Positions 5,179-10,184 of a stretch of 10,357 nt of DNA are shown piece after piece. The stretch is from 13-1-40CM-64-14 sp036393975. Lineage in GTDB: Bacteria; Sysuimicrobiota; Sysuimicrobiia; Sysuimicrobiales; Kaftiobacteriaceae. How positions within the stretch are numbered: position 1 is the stretch's first letter; each line of letters opens with the position of its first letter. The translations under genes were made by a program, and so were the position numbers. A model generated the notes under the pieces. The model was given only the letters and a program-made list of their open reading frames with translations, ran no database searches and was not told the DNA's origin. The DNA is taken from contig DASWFZ010000274.1 in NCBI GenBank assembly GCA_036393975.1, positions 1 to 10,357 of the forward strand. Reading direction: 5' to 3'.

Positions 5179-6019
5179 ACGACGCCACGCCGGCCCAGCT
5201 CGCCCGGCGTCGGAGGATCATGTAAATCGCCTGAGCGGTCAGCATGCGATCGGGGGAGATCGCCAGTTCATCGAGCGGGAGGAAGAGGGGACCAGGCGAT
5301 CCCCCACGCATGTGGATCCACCGCATCACCACGAGGCGGGCATTGGGAGGGATAGGCACCAGACGTTCACGATCGCCCTTCCCCAACACGCGAACCCCAG
5401 AAGTGCGCACATCCTCGAGCTGAAGACCGACAGCCTCAGCTCGTCGCAATCCCGCCCCAAACAGCAGCGCGAGCAATGCCGCGTCGCGGGCTCCGCGGTA
5501 GGGATCCGGATCCTGCCGGCACGAGGTGAACAATGCCGCGAGCTCCTTCGTCTCGAGAGCGCGGCCGCGGGGCAGCCGGGTGCCGTGGACAGGCGGGACG
5601 TCGATCGCACGTTGATAGGTGTCCCCGTCGACGTAGCCCAGGCGCCAACACTCACGGATCACCCCACGCAGGGCAGCGAGGATCCGGTTCGACGTCGACG
5701 GGGCGCGGCCGCTGTCGACCAGCAGCTGGCGGACCGCAGAGACATGCTGGTGGCGCAGCTGCGTCCAGGGGAACGTCTCGAGCTCGCGTTCACCGGCGGG
5801 AGCGGCCAGGGCATACATCACGACGCGCAAGGACGAGCGCATGACGCGACGGGATCCGGGCGCCAGGCCGGCGAGGTAGGTGGCCACCGGATGCTGATCC
5901 GCGGGGAGGATCTCACTCGAGCGGAGGCTCACCAGAGCGGTGGAGGAACCCCCTTCATCGGAGGGCTGGACGCCCTCTCTCCGCTCCACAGTGTTGGAAA
6001 CCGTCCTTTTCATAACCAT
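5003..6019 (-). CDS. XerC/D-like tyrosine recombinase
   Basis: 338 aa on the minus strand. After a poorly conserved first 40 residues comes a SAM-like core-binding domain (about 42-135, HPVATYLAGLAPGSRRVMRSSL...) and a catalytic domain (about 150-330). Arg192 (GAGLRRAEA), Lys214 (LGKGDRERLVPI), His284 and Arg287 (HDLRRS), His310 (LAGHAQVQTT) and nucleophile Tyr319 (ARYDRR) are all present, so it should be active. It has no arm-binding domain, unlike the integrase at 3327-4469, and is closer to XerC/XerD or shufflon-type enzymes. Possible roles are multimer resolution, use of a host dif site, or DNA inversion. The initiator ATG (6017-6019) is preceded by a G-rich GGGTGGGGTGGG, which is only a loose Shine-Dalgarno; Met3 is an alternative. 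It converges with the 129-aa gene and diverges from the zinc-ribbon operon. Confidence 0.92.
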   Translation of the reverse strand: MVMKRTVSNTVERREGVQPSDEGGSSTALVSLRSSEILPADQHPVATYLAGLAPGSRRVMRSSLRVVMYALAAPAGERELETFPWTQLRHQHVSAVRQLLVDSGRAPSTSNRILAALRGVIRECWRLGYVDGDTYQRAIDVPPVHGTRLPRGRALETKELAALFTSCRQDPDPYRGARDAALLALLFGAGLRRAEAVGLQLEDVRTSGVRVLGKGDRERLVPIPPNARLVVMRWIHMRGGSPGPLFLPLDELAISPDRMLTAQAIYMILRRRASWAGVASFSPHDLRRSYVSALLDAGVDLHQVSQLAGHAQVQTTARYDRRKQASLAEAVKRLRVPV

Positions 6020-6041
6020 CCCACCCCACCCTACAGCCCCC

Positions 6042-6049
6042 TGACGTCA
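6042..6049. repeat. TGACGTCA palindrome upstream of the recombinase gene
   Basis: This is the second of only two TGACGTCA sites in the window. It lies 22 bp upstream of the recombinase start and is paired with the one inside the 16-bp palindrome at 4991-5006, so the gene is bracketed. It may be an autoregulatory operator or a recombination-site core. Confidence 0.35.
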
Positions 6050-6064
6050 CTTGTGCATGCCGCA

Positions 6065-6093
6065 TGGACGGGAGAGATCCCTCGAGGTAAACT
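6065..6093 (+). promoter_or_regulatory. Candidate sigma-70 promoter for the zinc-ribbon operon
   Basis: TGGACG (6065-6070, 4/6 to the -35 consensus), a 17-bp spacer and TAAACT (6088-6093, 4/6 to the -10). Transcription would begin near 6100, about 27 nt before the first start codon. The match is modest, but the spacing is ideal and the palindromic operator candidate lies across the predicted start site. Confidence 0.4.
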
Positions 6094-6097
6094 CGCA

Positions 6098-6109
6098 CGT
6101 AACGTTACG
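6098..6109. promoter_or_regulatory. CGTAACGTTACG palindrome, candidate operator
   Basis: A perfect 12-bp palindrome placed over the predicted +1 of the promoter at 6065-6093, seven bases ahead of the GGGAGG ribosome binding site. It is AT-richer than its surroundings, as operators often are. A dimeric repressor bound here would block transcription of the zinc-ribbon operon. Confidence 0.45.
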
Positions 6110-6126
6110 ATATCTGGGAGGCCCCG

Positions 6127-6336
6127 ATGCCGCGTACCATCCACACCCGGCCCTGCCCCACGTGCGGTGCCGCGTGCGAAGTCCGCACCACCGACAAGGG
6201 CAAAGGCAAACCCTACTGGCACTGTGATGACTGCATCGTGCAGGTCTTCGTGCGCGGCAAGGTCGGGATCCAGCGCCTCGAGGATCTTCTCCACGGCCGC
6301 GTGGGGCAGGCCGGCGGGGAGGATCCGTTTGACTGA
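6127..6336 (+). CDS. Single zinc-ribbon protein
   Basis: 69 aa, ATG preceded by GGGAGG (6116-6121) with five-base spacing. Residues about 10-36 carry two Cys-x-x-Cys knuckles, PCPTCG and CDDC, separated by about 20 residues with KPYWHC leading into the second. This is the classic zinc-ribbon arrangement. The following helix (VRGKVGIQRLEDLLHG) and acidic tail look like a partner-binding segment. Small proteins of this kind in phages are usually nucleic-acid-binding or RNA-polymerase-interacting. It is the first gene of an operon with a second zinc-ribbon gene 28 bp downstream. Confidence 0.78.
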   Translation: MPRTIHTRPCPTCGAACEVRTTDKGKGKPYWHCDDCIVQVFVRGKVGIQRLEDLLHGRVGQAGGEDPFD

Positions 6337-6364
6337 GCAGGAACGCACCCCCGCGGGGAGGTAG

Positions 6365-6676
6365 ATGCCCCGCGTACTCTGCCCATCCTGCGGCGTCGAC
6401 GCCCCAGACGGCCGCTGCCCGCTGTGCGGGGCGACCACCGACGGGCACACCTGGAGGCCAGGCACCATGCCGGAGCTCAAACCGAAGCGGGAGGACTACA
6501 TCGTCTGTCCCACGTGCACCGCGGAAGGGAACCCGGTCTTGATCCACATCTCCCACATCAAGCACGTCCCGGCTAAAGAGGCCGATTTCTTTGGCGAGAG
6601 TCAGGAGGCGCACGACGAATGTCCAAAGGGACACGTTCTCCCGAAGAGTCCAGCCCCGGCGCCGGCAGCGACGTAA
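6365..6676 (+). CDS. Multi-Cys (tandem zinc-ribbon) protein
   Basis: 103 aa. The N-terminal half has the knuckles CPSC (about 6-9) and CPLC (about 18-21), forming a compact ribbon. A second set starts with CPTC (about 48-51), then HISHIKH and a final ECPKGH, consistent with another metal site built from Cys and His. GGGGAGG (6355-6361) lies close upstream of the ATG. The C-terminal PKSPAPAPAAT is a flexible tail. It overlaps the following gene by 58 bp, whose RBS lies inside this one, so they are co-translated. Probable nucleic-acid-binding or transcriptional role; the family is not recognised. Confidence 0.72.
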   Translation: MPRVLCPSCGVDAPDGRCPLCGATTDGHTWRPGTMPELKPKREDYIVCPTCTAEGNPVLIHISHIKHVPAKEADFFGESQEAHDECPKGHVLPKSPAPAPAAT

Positions 6677-7173
6677 ACCCCGACGCCGCCCGGGCTCGCC
6701 GCGCGCTCGACCGGCCCCGGCATCCGCCGGCGTCCCGGCGCCACACGGCCGCGCCTCCACCCGGCGCGTCAGTAGCGGGGGCGCCCTCCCCAGAAGAGAT
6801 CGCCGCGGTGGCACAGGCGGCCAAAGACGCCGGCGCGCCGATCGCGCGCTTCTGGAACCGGATTGCCCGGGCCCGGCGCTGGTCGAAGATGACCGCAGAT
6901 GATGCCGCTGATCTGGGCGCCGCCTCGCTCGCGATCGAAGCCAAACGCGGGGTCGGGCCATCAACGTTCTTCCAACGATTCCCCGAGCTGCTGCTCGCCG
7001 GTATGTTCCTGCCCTTCATCGTGGACGCGGCGAAGACCGAGCTGCGGCGCCTGCGCACACGACGCGAGACCGCAGCGGAGAAGAAACCCACCGCGGCCGC
7101 GCCGGCTCAACCGGCACCGCCACCACCACCCACGGAGAAAAGGCCGGCCTACGAGGGCAAAGATCTCGGCTGA
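6619..7173 (+). CDS. Protein with disordered ends and a short hydrophobic segment (virion/membrane candidate)
   Basis: 184 aa, ATG preceded by AGGAGG (6603-6608, ten-base spacing). Residues 1-60 are Pro/Ala/Arg/Ser-rich and probably disordered. Residues about 58-115 are helical (EEIAAVAQAAKDAGAPIARFWNRI...). Then comes a short hydrophobic helix at about 122-137 (PELLLAGMFLPFIVDA), a basic helix (KTELRRLRTRR) and a Pro/Ala-rich tail. The hydrophobic stretch could insert into a membrane or be a buried helix. In DJR viruses, small proteins of this kind commonly belong to the internal membrane or vertex, but no family is recognised. Its 3' end overlaps the convergent ATPase gene by 25 bp. Confidence 0.6.
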   Translation: MSKGTRSPEESSPGAGSDVNPDAARARRALDRPRHPPASRRHTAAPPPGASVAGAPSPEEIAAVAQAAKDAGAPIARFWNRIARARRWSKMTADDAADLGAASLAIEAKRGVGPSTFFQRFPELLLAGMFLPFIVDAAKTELRRLRTRRETAAEKKPTAAAPAQPAPPPPPTEKRPAYEGKDLG

Positions 7174-7829
7174 ACGCCGAGCTCGACGTCGCGCCATCCC
7201 ACCCGGCGATCGTAGAGATCCAAAAAGCGGTAGTGATGCGGGGGGAGCGTCTGCAATCCGCCGGCAAACTCCTTGCCGGCCACTTCGGCGATGTACTCCA
7301 CGTGCGCGGGCTCGTTCATCGTGAAGCAGTAGATCTCATACGCCTGGCTGCGGACCGCGATGTGCACCGCGGCCGGGTAGCGGCTGATGGTGAGATAGTC
7401 GACGGGCCGCTCCGGGGCCGGCGGGCCGGGCGCGTGGCGGCCGTAGTTGACGATGTCGAAGAACTCCGGGGAGATCCGCCCGGGCCCGCAGAAGCGATCG
7501 ACCTCCTCCACCACAAATAGGCAGTCCCCCAGCTCCCACGCCAGCGCGCACAATCTCGGGAACTCCTGCTCGAGGGCCGTATTGAAATACGCGATCCGCC
7601 AGCGTCCCTGCGTCTGACCGAGGTACTCCACCAGCTGCTCGAGGGAGCCGATCTCCACCGCGCCGGTATAGTGCACGCGGGGATCCGGATTTCCGTGCTC
7701 GCGGTGCGGATCCACGATCAAGACGCGGGGATAGGACTGCATCAGCTGGCGGGAGAGCGTTGACTTGCCGCTGCCGCGCAGGCCGAAGATGCATGCGTTT
7801 TGCCCGGGACGGCGGACGACCTCGGTCAT
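7149..7829 (-). CDS. FtsK/HerA/A32-type genome packaging ATPase
   Basis: 226 aa on the minus strand, almost exactly the length usual for PRD1 P9-like packaging ATPases. Walker A is GLRGSGKST (residues 16-24). Walker B is LFVVEEVD (about 104-111), with a catalytic Glu after the hydrophobic strand. The NYGRH segment (128-132) and the ISRYPAAVHIAVRSQA stretch (148-163) match the conserved arginine-bearing region after Walker B in this superfamily. There is no nuclease domain, so it is not a tailed-phage terminase. It would power translocation of the viral genome into a preformed, membrane-lined capsid. The start overlaps the stop of the upstream HTH gene (ATGA), giving a two-gene operon that diverges from the capsid operon. 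Confidence 0.9.
   Translation of the reverse strand: MTEVVRRPGQNACIFGLRGSGKSTLSRQLMQSYPRVLIVDPHREHGNPDPRVHYTGAVEIGSLEQLVEYLGQTQGRWRIAYFNTALEQEFPRLCALAWELGDCLFVVEEVDRFCGPGRISPEFFDIVNYGRHAPGPPAPERPVDYLTISRYPAAVHIAVRSQAYEIYCFTMNEPAHVEYIAEVAGKEFAGGLQTLPPHHYRFLDLYDRRVGWRDVELGVQPRSLPS
7165..7181. terminator. Hairpin at the convergent junction, possible bidirectional terminator
   Basis: CTCGGC (7165-7170) and GCCGAG (7176-7181) form a 6-bp GC stem around the TGAAC loop, which contains the stop codon of the 184-aa gene. On the minus strand the stem is followed by a short T-containing stretch (ATCTTT), but there is no long U run. Termination is possible but weakly supported. Confidence 0.3.
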
Positions 7830-8050
7830 GCCGGCGCTTCAGGCAGAGGTGGGTGAGGCCGGCGGGCGTGGAACTTGCGGATGCGTTCCGCTTCCGCGGG
7901 CGACAACAAACGCCGGCCGATCGAATCGCGGACCGGGTCGATGGCCAAGCGTTCGAGGTCGGCCCAGATCGTTTCGCGGCTGACCCCGAGCTCGCGGGCG
8001 AGGGTTCCGGTGGTGATCCACACATGCGGCATGCGGCATGCGGTATTCAC
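7826..8050 (-). CDS. MerR/excisionase-like helix-turn-helix protein
   Basis: 74 aa from GTG 8050 (AGGGG five bases upstream); ATG 8032 is an in-frame alternative. Residues about 12-35 (TTGTLARELGVSRETIWADLERL) form a helix-turn-helix. The following DSIGRRLLSPAEAERIRKF is the wing and helix seen in MerR-type and excisionase-like domains. Expected role: a small DNA-binding regulator or recombination directionality factor. It is coupled to the packaging ATPase by an ATGA overlap. It faces the capsid operon across a 62-bp region rich in inverted repeats, so autoregulation and switching of the late promoter is a reasonable inference. The first codons contain a 3 x 7-bp tandem repeat. Confidence 0.75.
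   Translation of the reverse strand: MNTACRMPHVWITTGTLARELGVSRETIWADLERLAIDPVRDSIGRRLLSPAEAERIRKFHARRPHPPLPEAPA
8023..8043. repeat. Three tandem copies of CATGCGG
   Basis: Three perfect head-to-tail copies of a 7-bp unit (8023-8029, 8030-8036, 8037-8043) cover codons 3-9 of the HTH gene. Because 7 is not a multiple of 3, gain or loss of one unit would shift the frame relative to the GTG start. Confidence 0.75.
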
Positions 8051-8112
8051 GTCGGCCCCTCGCGACTCCTACCGTGAGAACAAATCGACCTAGACCTGGG
8101 AGGTCTCACACG
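8051..8112. promoter_or_regulatory. Divergent control region between HTH/ATPase and capsid operons
   Basis: This 62-bp gap must hold both divergent promoters or operators. GTGAGA (8074-8079) and TCTCAC (8104-8109) form an interrupted inverted repeat. AGACCT-GGG-AGGTCT (8092-8106) forms a perfect tight one that includes most of the ribosome binding site GGGAGG (8098-8103) of the first capsid-operon gene. The two pairings share bases and cannot form together. I found no convincing -35/-10 pair. Confidence 0.5.
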
Positions 8113-8244
8113 ATGCATGGATTCCCGAAGAGTTGGGCCGCCGCAGCCGGCAGCGCCGCGTTCGTCGTGCTGGTGATCGTCGCGCTCAACCGGCTGGCCA
8201 AGGTGCCCGCCGTCGGGCAGCTCCTCGCCTCACTGGAGGGCTGA
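8113..8244 (+). CDS. 43-aa single-span membrane protein
   Basis: The ATG at 8113 follows GGGAGG (8098-8103) with nine-base spacing; a second ATG four bases later is out of frame. The product has a short polar N-terminus, one strongly hydrophobic helix (about residues 9-28, AAAAGSAAFVVLVIVALNRL) with a following Lys, and a short amphipathic tail. Tiny single-span proteins next to the capsid gene are characteristic of viruses with an internal lipid membrane (PRD1, PM2, Bam35 groups). It is the first gene of the capsid operon; the next start is six bases after its stop. The size is below many annotation cut-offs, but the RBS and composition support it. Confidence 0.65.
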   Translation: MHGFPKSWAAAAGSAAFVVLVIVALNRLAKVPAVGQLLASLEG

Positions 8245-8250
8245 TCCCCG

Positions 8251-8625
8251 ATGTCACACACCGTCTACCACACGCTTGATAATCGCGTGCTGGGCATCAC
8301 CGCCACCCCGGATCCCGAATTCGAGTTGGCCCACCGTCTCGCCGGTACCACCGTCAAGTCTTTCAGCACCAACGAATTTGACGATGCCGATCCCGCACGC
8401 ACCAGCGAAAATGTGCGCCGCGCAGTCGAAAGCGGCCGCGTGCAGGATGGCCGCGTCGTCACGCACGTCATGGTGCCGGGCGGGCCCGCGGGCGGAGTGG
8501 ATCTCGAGAGTGCGGTCGCCCGGGCGCTCGAGAAGCTGATCGCCCAGGGCAAGATCGCGGTGGTCGCGCAGGCGCCGGCGGACAAACCGGCAGCCGCGCC
8601 CACGGCACCCACAGGGGTGAGCTGA
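8251..8625 (+). CDS. 124-aa hypothetical protein upstream of the capsid gene
   Basis: The ATG at 8251 has GGAGGG (8235-8240) ten bases upstream. Residues 1-75 are mixed alpha/beta and polar (HTVYHTLDNRVLGITATPDP, FSTNEFDDADPARTSENVRRAVESG). Residues about 82-106 form an amphipathic helix (VDLESAVARALEKLIAQGKIAVVAQ), and the tail is Ala/Pro-rich (APADKPAAAPTAPTGVS). It has no membrane segment or enzymatic motif. The stop is one base before the capsid ATG. A scaffold, minor structural or cementing role is a guess from position. It does not look like a second jelly-roll capsid protein of the sphaerolipovirus kind. Confidence 0.65.
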   Translation: MSHTVYHTLDNRVLGITATPDPEFELAHRLAGTTVKSFSTNEFDDADPARTSENVRRAVESGRVQDGRVVTHVMVPGGPAGGVDLESAVARALEKLIAQGKIAVVAQAPADKPAAAPTAPTGVS

Positions 8626-8626
8626 C

Positions 8627-9619
8627 ATGCCATTGCCTGCTGCGCTTCGACCGTATCTGCAGACCCCAATCATCCGGGCGATCGCCGCCACCGAGCTCGG
8701 GACGCCCATCCGGGTGCCCGTGCCGTTCGGAGGCACGCTCGCGCGCATCCTCATCCGTCTGACGGGCACGCTGACTGTCACCGTCGCCGCCGCGACTTCC
8801 GTGAACGAGGACGCACCCTATGGCCTGATCCGCGACTGCCAGGTGGTGGTGAACGGCGGGAAGACGATCCGCGCGCATCCCGCACGCTTCGTGCAGCGGT
8901 GGAATCAGATCCAGCTGGGCACAGGGAAGCGCGTCACCGCACCGTCGGGCTCGGTGGGATCCACCGCCTTCGTGGCGGAGTGGGAGATCGACTTCAGCCA
9001 GTACGATCTGAAAGGGCTGGAGCACTACTTCGTGCAGGACACGCGTGTGACGACCGGGCTGGACCTGATCTTCCAAGTCGGCGATGCGAACGATATCGCC
9101 CTCGCCGGGGGCGCCACGCTGGCGCTGTCGGCCCTGCAGCTGTCCATTCAGCCCGAAGAGATCGCCGGCCTCGGCGGGTACGCGAGCGAGATGCAGTTCC
9201 AGCGCCTGCCGCGCGTCATCAGCTCCGTCGGCCACCTGGTCATCAACGACCTGCCGGCGCTCGGAGAGATCTACCGCGCCTTCGTGCTGCACACCACGAG
9301 CCACGCCACGATCACCGATCCCATCCGCCAGCCCGGGGATGACACGATCATCGGCGACGTGACGCTGCGCGGTGGGGTGCGCACGCACTACAGCGCCACG
9401 CCGTGGGAGCAGATCCGCGCGGACAACAAGGGGATTTTCGGAATCGAGACGATGTTCGCCGGCTGGGCGGTCCTCGACTTTGCCCGCCTGCACGATCTCA
9501 CGCAGCTGCTCCGGACCCGGTCCACGCGCCAGCTGACGCTCGACCTCAACATCGCCGCTGCGCCGGCGAACGCCAACCTCGAGATCTATCCGATCGCCAC
9601 CCGTCTGCTCGTCGGGTAA
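8627..9619 (+). CDS. Double jelly-roll major capsid protein
   Basis: 330 aa. The ATG is preceded by AGGGGTGA (8613-8620), overlapping the end of the previous gene. Residues about 27-175 form a first beta barrel (IRVPVPFGGTLARILIRLTG, then PYGLIRDCQVVVNGGKTIR, then VAEWEIDFSQYDLKG and TGLDLIFQVGDAN). Residues about 195-329 form a second one with an equivalent order (IYRAFVLHTTSHATI, DTIIGDVTLRGGVRTHY, GWAVLDFARLHDLTQLLRTR, LTLDLNIAAAPANANLEIYPIA). The GW-x-VLDF...LLxTR...LTLDL pattern closes the second barrel in tectivirus/corticovirus-like capsid proteins as I recall them. The length fits PM2-P2 to PRD1-P3-like proteins without large insertions. Such proteins trimerise into pseudo-hexagonal capsomers. 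The call is from pattern and context, not alignment. Confidence 0.85.
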   Translation: MPLPAALRPYLQTPIIRAIAATELGTPIRVPVPFGGTLARILIRLTGTLTVTVAAATSVNEDAPYGLIRDCQVVVNGGKTIRAHPARFVQRWNQIQLGTGKRVTAPSGSVGSTAFVAEWEIDFSQYDLKGLEHYFVQDTRVTTGLDLIFQVGDANDIALAGGATLALSALQLSIQPEEIAGLGGYASEMQFQRLPRVISSVGHLVINDLPALGEIYRAFVLHTTSHATITDPIRQPGDDTIIGDVTLRGGVRTHYSATPWEQIRADNKGIFGIETMFAGWAVLDFARLHDLTQLLRTRSTRQLTLDLNIAAAPANANLEIYPIATRLLVG

Positions 9620-9625
9620 TCCCCG

Positions 9626-9811
9626 ATGAAGCAGCACTGGTGGTGGCTCGCCGCGATCGCCGTGGCCCTCTGGTGGCTCCCGCGCCGGGGGGCCGCGGCC
9701 GATGGCGCTGGCGCTGATCCGATCACCGGAGGAGATCCCCACGTGCAGGTGAGAGTGGCCGTCATTCCCCCAGAGATCCGGCAGCGTGCCGGATCCGGAG
9801 GCTATCTCTGA
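9626..9811 (+). CDS. Small protein with N-terminal signal/membrane segment
   Basis: 61 aa, ATG six bases after the capsid stop. Residues 1-18 (MKQHWWWLAAIAVALWWL) are a positively charged start followed by a hydrophobic, Trp-rich helix, then PRR and an Ala-rich stretch that could be a signal-peptidase site (GAAADG). The remainder is polar with a VQVRVAVIPPEIRQRAG strand. It resembles a membrane-anchored or exported minor virion protein. The stop overlaps the next ATG (TGATG). The function is not recognised; placement directly after the capsid gene suggests the internal membrane or vertex. Confidence 0.6.
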   Translation: MKQHWWWLAAIAVALWWLPRRGAAADGAGADPITGGDPHVQVRVAVIPPEIRQRAGSGGYL

Positions 9812-10179
9812 TGAAATCGTGGGTCAACTGGGCCGTCGCCGCGGTCCTCGTGTACCTGGTCCTGCAGACCTCAGGCAACAGGACGCAAGCTCGGCGTGCG
9901 CCATCCCCGACATCGCGAGAGGCGACCGCCACCACAGGGCCGGGCGGGACGCGCATCGCGATCGGTGGCAGTTCCTACACCAACGTGCCCGGCGTGGGGA
10001 CGAGCATCTCACTCGATCCCGCGCTCCTCGGACTCAATCCCTCGGCGCCGCAGTCGCCCCCGGATTACAGCCGGGCCACGATCGCGGCGCCCACACTCAG
10101 CGTCGACTACATCCCCGAGGCGATGATGGATCCGCCTCTGGTCATCGTCGCCCCCGCAGCCGATCCGCTGCTGGCCTGA
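9811..10179 (+). CDS. Membrane-anchored hypothetical virion protein
   Basis: 122 aa, ATG overlapping the previous stop. The N-terminal helix at about residues 4-20 (WVNWAVAAVLVYLVLQT) is a likely transmembrane anchor. A Ser/Thr/Arg-rich linker follows, then a Gly- and Pro-rich region (GPGGTRIAIGG, VPGVGTSISLDPALLGLNP) and a hydrophobic C-terminus (PPLVIVAPAADPLLA). The single-span anchor plus extended low-complexity domain is reminiscent of membrane-to-capsid linking proteins of DJR viruses, but no homology can be shown. It is in the same operon as the capsid gene. Confidence 0.6.
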   Translation: MKSWVNWAVAAVLVYLVLQTSGNRTQARRAPSPTSREATATTGPGGTRIAIGGSSYTNVPGVGTSISLDPALLGLNPSAPQSPPDYSRATIAAPTLSVDYIPEAMMDPPLVIVAPAADPLLA

Positions 10180-10184
10180 TCCTC

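Noticed and set aside
5048..6364. 438-aa open frame on the plus strand
   Set aside because: Antisense to the recombinase gene, whose full catalytic set is on the minus strand; the composition is low-complexity His/Arg/Gly.
8251..9619. Sphaerolipovirus-like pair of single jelly-roll capsid proteins
   Set aside because: The 124-aa protein is largely helical and polar rather than a jelly roll, while the 330-aa protein shows two barrel-like halves on its own.
8468..9742. 424-aa open frame on the minus strand
   Set aside because: The longest frames here are antisense shadows; the plus strand holds the capsid protein with clear beta-strand patterning.
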